Positions 59,151-64,000 of a stretch of 64,000 bases of DNA are shown one piece after another; the stretch's first letter is position 1, and each line of letters opens with the position of its first letter. A program made the position numbers and the translations under genes. The notes below the pieces were generated by a model. The model was not told the origin of the DNA. It searched no databases and worked only from the letters and a program-made list of their open reading frames with translations. The stretch lies in contig CAKNFP010000001.1 of assembly GCA_930633525.1 (NCBI GenBank), forward strand, positions 3,140,001-3,204,000, written 5' to 3'. This DNA comes from Hyphomicrobiales bacterium. Its GTDB lineage: Bacteria; Pseudomonadota; Alphaproteobacteria; Rhizobiales; Beijerinckiaceae.

Positions 59151-60071
59151 ATGCCGCTGAGCCTTTTCCTCGTCCAGATGCTGAATGGCCTGCAGTTCGG
59201 GCTCATTCTCTTTCTCATCGCCGCGGGCCTGACGCTCGTCTTCGGCGTGATGGACTTCATCAACCTTGCCCACGGCGTCCAATACATGGTCGGCGCCTAT
59301 CTCGCCGCCATGTTCACCGCGCTGACGGGGAATTTCCTGTTCGGGCTCCTGCTCGCGCTGCCGACGGCGCTCGCCTTTGGCCTGCTGCTCGAAGTGCTCG
59401 TCTTCCGCAAATTATACGATCGTGATCACCTCGATCAGGTGCTGGCGACCTTCGGCGTGATCATCACGCTGAATGAGGCGGTGAAGATCCTCTGGGGCGC
59501 GGCTCCGCTGAGCGTGCCGGTGCCGGACATCCTGTCGGGGTCGATCCCGCTGATCGGCGGGCTGCGCTACCCTGTCTACCGCATTGCCATCATCATCGCG
59601 GGGCTCGCGGTCGGCTTGTTGCTTTATCTCCTGGTCAACCGCACCAAGGTCGGCATGCTCGTGCGCGCCGGCGCCTCGAACGCGCCCATGGTGTCGGCAC
59701 TTGGCATCAACATCCGCCTCCTCTTCACCTTCGTCTTTGGCTTCGGCGCCATGCTTGCGGGCTTCGCGGGGGCGATGGTCACCCCCATCCTCTCGGTCGA
59801 GCCGGGCATGGGCGACAACGTGCTGATCCTTGCCTTCGTCGTCATCGTCATCGGCGGTATCGGCTCGGTGCGTGGCGCCTTCCTGGCCGCGCTCCTGATC
59901 GGCGTCGTCGACACGCTCGGCCGCTTCATGGCCCCGATGCTGCTGCGCGCCATCCTTGATCCATCCACGGCAAGCCAGACCGGCCGGGCGATTGCCCCGA
60001 TGCTGATTTACGTGCTGATGGCCGTGACCCTGTGCATCCGACCCGCCGGCCTTTTCCCGGCCAAACGTTGA
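59151..60071 (+). CDS. livH: branched-chain/aromatic ABC importer permease (LivH-like)
   Basis: A 306-residue inner-membrane permease of the HAAT family with about eight helices. The opening FLVQMLNGLQFGLILFLIAAGLTLVFGVMDFINLAHG is the LivH signature. The coupling loop is ASNAPMVSALGINIRLLFTFVFGFGAMLAGFAG. Start: ATG 59151 has only a weak ribosome-binding site; ATG 59118, 33 bases upstream just after a GGAGG, is in frame and possible. It pairs with LivM encoded 43 bp downstream. Confidence 0.92.
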   Translation: MPLSLFLVQMLNGLQFGLILFLIAAGLTLVFGVMDFINLAHGVQYMVGAYLAAMFTALTGNFLFGLLLALPTALAFGLLLEVLVFRKLYDRDHLDQVLATFGVIITLNEAVKILWGAAPLSVPVPDILSGSIPLIGGLRYPVYRIAIIIAGLAVGLLLYLLVNRTKVGMLVRAGASNAPMVSALGINIRLLFTFVFGFGAMLAGFAGAMVTPILSVEPGMGDNVLILAFVVIVIGGIGSVRGAFLAALLIGVVDTLGRFMAPMLLRAILDPSTASQTGRAIAPMLIYVLMAVTLCIRPAGLFPAKR

Positions 60072-60114
60072 GAGTGACGCGCGTGAGAGGCCTCCCCATG
60101 CCGAGAGATCCGCG

Positions 60115-61101
60115 ATGACGGATGCCGCCCGTCCGGTCCAGCAAGCCGCGCCGGCAGACGCGCCCCCGAGCCTGCGGCGGCTCGTGATGCCGGTCATCGT
60201 CTTCGGGGGCCTGGCTATCGCACCCTGGCTCGCGCAGTTCGGCACGGAGAGCTTCCTCCTGTCGCTCCTGACGCGCGTGATGGTGCTGGGTCTCGCCGCG
60301 CTCTCGCTCGACCTCCTGATCGGCTATGCCGGCCTTGTCAGCTTCGGCCACGCCGCCTTCATCGGCATCGGCGCTTATTCGGTCGGCATACTTGCCAGCC
60401 ACGGCATCAACGGCATTGGCCTGCAGGTCATCGCCGCGCTCGCGGTCTCGGCCATTTTCGCGGCGATCACCGGCGCCATCTCGCTGAGGACGCGCGGCGT
60501 CTATTTCATCATGATCACGCTGGCCTTCGGGCAGATGCTGTTCTTCCTGGCGACATCATTGGCGGCCTATGGCGGCGACGATGGCATGAATCTGCCGAGC
60601 CGCAGCCTGTTCTTCGGCTTTGACCCGCTCGACAACGACCGCGTGCTCTACTACACGGCCTTCGCGACGCTCGGTGTGGTCTATCTCGCCTGCCGCATGC
60701 TCGTCGCCTCCCGTTTCGGGCGCGTCCTGCGGGGCGCCCGACAGAACCCGGTGCGCATGCAGGCCATCGGCTTCTCGCCCTATCGCTACCAGCTCGTGCT
60801 CTATGTCATCGCGGGCATGATCGCGGCGCTGGCCGGCGTGCTTCTCGCCAACACCAGCGAGTTCGTGAGCCCGGCGACCATGAGCTGGCAGCGCTCCGGC
60901 GACCTGATCTTCATGGTGGTACTCGGCGGCATGGGTTCCCTGCATGGGGCGATCGCCGGCGCCATCGTCTTTCTTCTGGCGGAAGAGGTGCTCGCGGGGT
61001 TTACGGAGCATTGGCACATCATCTTCGGCCCACTCCTGATCCTGTGCGTGCTCTATATCCGGGGCGGCATCACGCCCCTCATCGAGAGGACGCGGCCGTG
61101 A
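60115..61101 (+). CDS. livM: branched-chain/aromatic ABC importer permease (LivM-like)
   Basis: A 328-residue inner-membrane permease of the HAAT family. After a cytoplasmic N-terminus and first helix, ALSLDLLIGYAGLVSFGHAAFIGIGAYSVGIL is the LivM signature; the ATPase-facing loop is GRVLRGARQNPVRMQAIGFSPYRYQLVLYVIAG. The end IIFGPLLILCVLYIRGGI is typical. Its TGA overlaps the GTG start of the next gene (GTGA). Confidence 0.93.
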   Translation: MTDAARPVQQAAPADAPPSLRRLVMPVIVFGGLAIAPWLAQFGTESFLLSLLTRVMVLGLAALSLDLLIGYAGLVSFGHAAFIGIGAYSVGILASHGINGIGLQVIAALAVSAIFAAITGAISLRTRGVYFIMITLAFGQMLFFLATSLAAYGGDDGMNLPSRSLFFGFDPLDNDRVLYYTAFATLGVVYLACRMLVASRFGRVLRGARQNPVRMQAIGFSPYRYQLVLYVIAGMIAALAGVLLANTSEFVSPATMSWQRSGDLIFMVVLGGMGSLHGAIAGAIVFLLAEEVLAGFTEHWHIIFGPLLILCVLYIRGGITPLIERTRP

Positions 61102-61862
61102 ACCAGCCCATGACCGGCCCCCTTCTTGTCCTCGACCATCTCGCGAAGAACTATGGGGCCCTGAAGGTCACCGACGACGTGTCCTTGAATGTCGGCGCCA
61201 ATGAGCTCCACGCCATCATCGGCCCGAACGGCGCCGGCAAGACGACGCTGATCCACCAGATCTCGGGCCTCGCCCGCCCCGATACGGGGCGCATCCTCTT
61301 CGCGGGCGAAGACATCACGCAGCGGACCATGGCGGAACGCACCGCGGGAGGCCTCGCCCGGTCCTTCCAGATCACCTCCATCCTGCCGGATTTCTCGGTG
61401 CTGGAGAATGTCGCGCTCGCGGTCCAGGGGCGCTCGGGGTCGAGCTTCCGTTTCTTCCGCAATGCCGGCAAGGAGGAGGAACTGAACGCCCCCGCGCGGG
61501 TCATCCTCAACCAGTTCGGCCTGCTGCCGCGCGCGGCCGTGCCGGCGGGCCTCCTCTCCTATGGCGAGAAGCGGCAACTCGAACTCGCCATCGCGCTCGC
61601 GACGCGCCCTCGCCTGCTGCTGCTGGACGAGCCGCTGGCCGGCACGAGCCATGAGGAATCGGCGCGCATCATCGCGACGCTCAAGAGCCTGAAGGGCACG
61701 CTCGGCATCCTCCTGATCGAGCATGACATGGACGCGGTCTTCCAGCTGGCCGATCGCATTTCCGTACTCGTCTACGGCCGCGTCATCGCCACGGGATCGG
61801 CCGATGAGGTGCGCAACAATGCAGAGGTACGCTCGGCCTATCTCGGCGAGGAGGCAGCCTGA
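61098..61862 (+). CDS. livG: branched-chain/aromatic ABC importer ATPase (LivG-like)
   Basis: A 254-residue ABC ATPase. Walker A is GPNGAGKTT near residue 40, the Q-loop FQITSILPDFSVLENV near residue 95, the signature LSYGEKRQLELA near 153 and Walker B LLLLDEPLAG near 173, with the switch His in LLIEHDMD. The signature is LSYG rather than LSGG, as usual for LivG. GTG 61098 overlaps the livM stop; ATG 61110 is an alternative. Its stop overlaps the livF start (TGATG). Confidence 0.93.
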   Translation: MNQPMTGPLLVLDHLAKNYGALKVTDDVSLNVGANELHAIIGPNGAGKTTLIHQISGLARPDTGRILFAGEDITQRTMAERTAGGLARSFQITSILPDFSVLENVALAVQGRSGSSFRFFRNAGKEEELNAPARVILNQFGLLPRAAVPAGLLSYGEKRQLELAIALATRPRLLLLDEPLAGTSHEESARIIATLKSLKGTLGILLIEHDMDAVFQLADRISVLVYGRVIATGSADEVRNNAEVRSAYLGEEAA

Positions 61863-62569
61863 TGCTCAGCGTGCGTGATCTCCAGGCGGCCTACGGGCCT
61901 GCCAAGGTCCTTTTCGACATCTCCTTCGAGATCGGCGCCGGCGAGGTCGTCACGCTGCTTGGCCGCAACGGCATGGGCAAGACGACGACGATCAAGACCA
62001 TTATCGGCCTGTTGCCCGCGACCGGCGGCTCGGTGAGCTTCAACGACAAGCCGCTGGCGGGGCAGCCGGCCTATCGGGTCGCCCGCCAGGGCATTGGCCT
62101 TGTGCCGGAGGGCCGGCAGATCTTCCCCAATCTCACGGTGGAAGAAAACCTGGTCGCGACGGCCTCGCCCGGACCGGACCGCAGCAAGGCGCCGCGCTGG
62201 TCGCTGCCCGATATCTACGCGCTTTTTCCACGCCTCAAGGAGCGGCGCGGCAATCTCGGCAACCAGCTCTCAGGCGGTGAGCAGCAGATGCTCGCCATCG
62301 GCCGCGCGTTGATGACGAACCCCCGCCTTCTCATGCTCGACGAGGCCACCGAGGGGCTCGCGCCGCTGATCCGGGAAGAGATCTGGAACTGCCTGCGCCA
62401 GCTCAAGAACGAGCATCAGGCGATCCTCGTCGTGGACAAGAATGTCGATGCCTTGACCACTTTCGCGGATCGCCATGTGGTCATCGAAAAGGGCGCGGTG
62501 GTTTGGACCGGCACGAGCAGCGCGCTGAAGTCTGATCCCAGCGTGAAGGACCGCTTTCTCCATGTATGA
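61862..62569 (+). CDS. livF: branched-chain/aromatic ABC importer ATPase (LivF-like)
   Basis: A 235-residue ABC ATPase. Walker A is GRNGMGKTT near residue 36, the signature LSGGEQQMLAIGRAL near residue 135 and Walker B LLMLDEATEGLAP near residue 157. The usual His after Walker B is replaced in this region by VVDKNVDA, where LivF proteins commonly have VEQN. It completes the importer. The final stop is followed by a 124-bp gap to the cupin gene. Confidence 0.93.
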   Translation: MLSVRDLQAAYGPAKVLFDISFEIGAGEVVTLLGRNGMGKTTTIKTIIGLLPATGGSVSFNDKPLAGQPAYRVARQGIGLVPEGRQIFPNLTVEENLVATASPGPDRSKAPRWSLPDIYALFPRLKERRGNLGNQLSGGEQQMLAIGRALMTNPRLLMLDEATEGLAPLIREEIWNCLRQLKNEHQAILVVDKNVDALTTFADRHVVIEKGAVVWTGTSSALKSDPSVKDRFLHV

Positions 62570-62693
62570 AGTCCCGGCGGACGCCGCCGATCCAATCCGG
62601 ACATCACAGCCGCTATAGTGAGAAACAAGACGCGCAGTGTTCAACGGGCCCCACGAGAGAGATGGGCCCATCTGAAACGGAAAGGTGAACCCC

Positions 62694-63140
62694 ATGTCGA
62701 TTGCAGAGACCGCAGGTATTCGCAAGGCCAACGACGGCCTGGACGGCATCACCTGGAATATCCTTGGCCAGACTTATGTGCCGAAAACACGGACGGATGA
62801 CAGCTTTTCCTGGCATGCGACCTTCCCGCCCGGCACCTTCGTGCCGCCGCATATCCATCCCGACCAGGATGAATATATCTATATGCTTGAAGGCGAATTG
62901 ACCTTCTGGCTGGAAGGCGTCGAGAACAAGGCCGGCCCCGGCGATCTCGCCCGCCTGCCGCGCGACAAGGCCCACGGCATCTTCAACAAGAGTGACCAGA
63001 CGGCCAAATGCCTGTTCTGGGTGAGCCCGACGCAAAAGCTGTTCGAGCTGTTCACCGCCATCCACGGCGTTCCCGACCCGGCCGAGGTCGTGCGCCGGGC
63101 CGCCCTTCACAACGTCCACTTCCTGCCGCCGGAAGCGTAA
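62694..63140 (+). CDS. cupin domain protein
   Basis: A 148-residue single-domain cupin. The first cupin motif is PPHIHPDQDEYIYMLEGEL (His, His, Glu ligands) near residues 46-64 and the second is PGDLARLPRDKAHGIFN with the fourth-ligand His near residue 97. The C-terminal tail is helical. Such small cupins occur beside aromatic and quinone catabolic genes as dioxygenases or isomerases, but the activity is not predictable. ATG 62694 is preferred (GAAAGGTG upstream). It follows the importer operon on the same strand. Confidence 0.85.
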   Translation: MSIAETAGIRKANDGLDGITWNILGQTYVPKTRTDDSFSWHATFPPGTFVPPHIHPDQDEYIYMLEGELTFWLEGVENKAGPGDLARLPRDKAHGIFNKSDQTAKCLFWVSPTQKLFELFTAIHGVPDPAEVVRRAALHNVHFLPPEA

Positions 63141-63174
63141 GGCGGACGTCAGCCGCGCGGTGAATCGCTAGCGT

Positions 63175-63268
63175 CCCCTCTCCCGAGTGGGAGAGGGACA
63201 GGGTGAGGGTCCAGGATCAGCGCTGATTCCCCTCACCCCAACCCTCTCCCGCCGGGGAGAGGGAGAAC
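63175..63268. repeat. palindromic repeat pair between cupin and LysR genes
   Basis: CCCCTCTCCCGAGTGGGAGAGG with GACAGGGTGAGGG, then CCCCTCACCCCAACCCTCTC and CCGCCGGGGAGAGGG. It belongs to the family inserted in cobG and lies between convergent genes, where it may act as a bidirectional terminator. Confidence 0.85.
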
Positions 63269-63289
63269 CGCCGGCCGGACATTGCCCCC

Positions 63290-64000
63290 TCAGATCAGTT
63301 CGCCTTCCATATAGCGGCGGCACTGGCTCATTTCGGCGGCGAGAAAATCCATCAGCGCACGCACGCGGGCGTTGTGGCGCAGATCCGGGTGGGTGAGCAG
63401 CCACAGCTGCGCCTCGAACTGCTTGTCCGGCGGCTGCAGCCGCACCAGCGACGGGCGCGCATCGGCGATGAAACAAGGCAGATGGCCGATGCCCAAACCT
63501 GCCTCGATCGCCTCGGCGAGCCCGAGCACCGTATTGACCTTGTAGCCGACATTCTCCGGCGCGATATGGGTCCGCACGAAGCGCACCACATTGAGCGAGC
63601 CGAGATTGTCGCCAAGCGAGACCCAGGTCCTGTTGCACAGCGTCGCAAGATCGGCGTTGCGCTGGGTCTCCGGGTCCGGGAAATCGCTCGCCCGGCCATA
63701 GAGCGCCCAGGCGACATTGGCGATGCGGCGCCCGACGAGATTCTCGGGCGGCTTGTCGGTCGCGCGGATGGCGACATCGGCATCCCGCTTGGAGAGATTG
63801 AGCGCCTGATTTGTCAGCACGATATCGAGCTGGATCGTGGGGTAGGCCTCGCGGAACCGGGCGAACAGGGATGTCAGCAGATGCACCAGGAGGGAGTCGT
63901 TGGTGGTGACGCGCAGCTCACCGGCCGGCGCCAGCTCCCGCCCGACAAGCTTGCGGGTCACCGCCGTGATGTCGGCATCGACCCGCTCCGCGACCGCGAC
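63290..64000 (-). CDS. LysR family regulator (5' end outside window)
   Basis: The effector-binding part of a LysR-type regulator; 236 residues are visible and the frame continues past the right edge, so the helix-turn-helix domain lies outside. Residues just inside the edge (VAERVDADITAVTRKLVGREL) are the end of the linker helix, followed by GELRVTTNDSLLVHLLTSLFARFREAYPTIQLDIVL, the opening of the periplasmic-binding-protein-like domain. ADVAIRATDKPPENLVGRRI is the usual hinge. A GTG at 63961 is internal, not a start. Possible regulator of the neighbouring catabolic region. Confidence 0.92.
   Translation of the reverse strand, partial: VAVAERVDADITAVTRKLVGRELAPAGELRVTTNDSLLVHLLTSLFARFREAYPTIQLDIVLTNQALNLSKRDADVAIRATDKPPENLVGRRIANVAWALYGRASDFPDPETQRNADLATLCNRTWVSLGDNLGSLNVVRFVRTHIAPENVGYKVNTVLGLAEAIEAGLGIGHLPCFIADARPSLVRLQPPDKQFEAQLWLLTHPDLRHNARVRALMDFLAAEMSQCRRYMEGELI

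Noticed and set aside
35615..63268. Reading the GC-rich repeat units as a CRISPR array
   Set aside because: Units are dispersed, self-complementary, variable in sequence and not separated by regular unique spacers, and no cas gene is present.
63290..63961. A short 223-residue LysR-like protein starting at 63961
   Set aside because: The GTG there is internal: the frame continues in linker-helix sequence to the window edge, so the gene is simply cut by the window.

Overview
This is about 64 kb of GC-rich DNA from an alphaproteobacterium, most likely a Hyphomicrobiales (Bosea/Chelatococcus/Methylobacterium-like) chromosome. The reasons are the aerobic (CobG/CobN type) cobalamin pathway with CobE, CbtAB and DUF1636, the DUF6111-NUDIX-DUF1285-CCA block, the MoxR-DUF58-DUF4159 operon, and families of short GC-rich palindromic repeats typical of this order. 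I see no tRNA, rRNA, CRISPR array, intact insertion sequence or phage gene. The genus is inference.

Layout. (1) 1-5.7 kb: 3'-truncated ABC exporter, TrmL, HemF, a small unknown, then a minus-strand operon DUF1285 > CoA pyrophosphatase > DUF6111 > CCA-adding enzyme. (2) 6.7-13.6 kb: plus-strand operon of a MoxR AAA+ ATPase, a DUF58 protein, and two large membrane proteins (BatA-like/DUF4159 and a GATase-like/VWA-like one). (3) 13.6-19.6 kb: housekeeping and accessory singles (GNAT, glutathionyl-hydroquinone reductase, NUDIX, metallophosphoesterase, YbaK-type deacylase, acyltransferase-3). (4) 19.6-42.8 kb: a cobalamin locus on the minus strand, headed by a B12 riboswitch (about 42.82-42.99 kb): cbtB-cbtA-DUF1636-cobW-cobN-cobG-cobH-cobI-cobJ, then cobK divergent from cobL-cobE-cobM, then cobA-cobB. 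Between cobM and cobA sits a 7.5-kb block: DppB/DppC/peptide-binding protein, IclR regulator, class III aminotransferase and MlrC/M81 peptidase. (5) 43-49.5 kb: MFS, aldo/keto reductase, FUSC and HlyD efflux pair, glycerate 2-kinase, XRE-cupin regulator. (6) 49.6-52.5 kb: GabT-type aminotransferase coupled to an acetolactate-synthase-like TPP enzyme. (7) 53-63.1 kb: a probable aromatic-acid catabolic and uptake region: flavin monooxygenase, alpha/beta hydrolase, benzoate/2-aminobenzoate-type CoA ligase, a complete branched-chain/aromatic ABC importer (binding protein, two permeases, two ATPases) and a cupin. It ends in a 5'-truncated LysR gene.

How the genes work together. The cob genes form overlapping translationally coupled runs covering most steps from uroporphyrinogen III to cobalt insertion; cobF, cobS, cobT and the later genes are not here. 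The riboswitch directly precedes cobalt uptake (CbtAB), so cobalamin should shut off cobalt import and probably the downstream biosynthetic run. The most unusual structural feature is that the dispersed palindromic repeat family has entered cobG (twice) and cobN without breaking the reading frame, adding Pro/Gly-rich segments. The same family decorates intergenic spaces around 52.5, 54.2, 58.7 and 63.2 kb.
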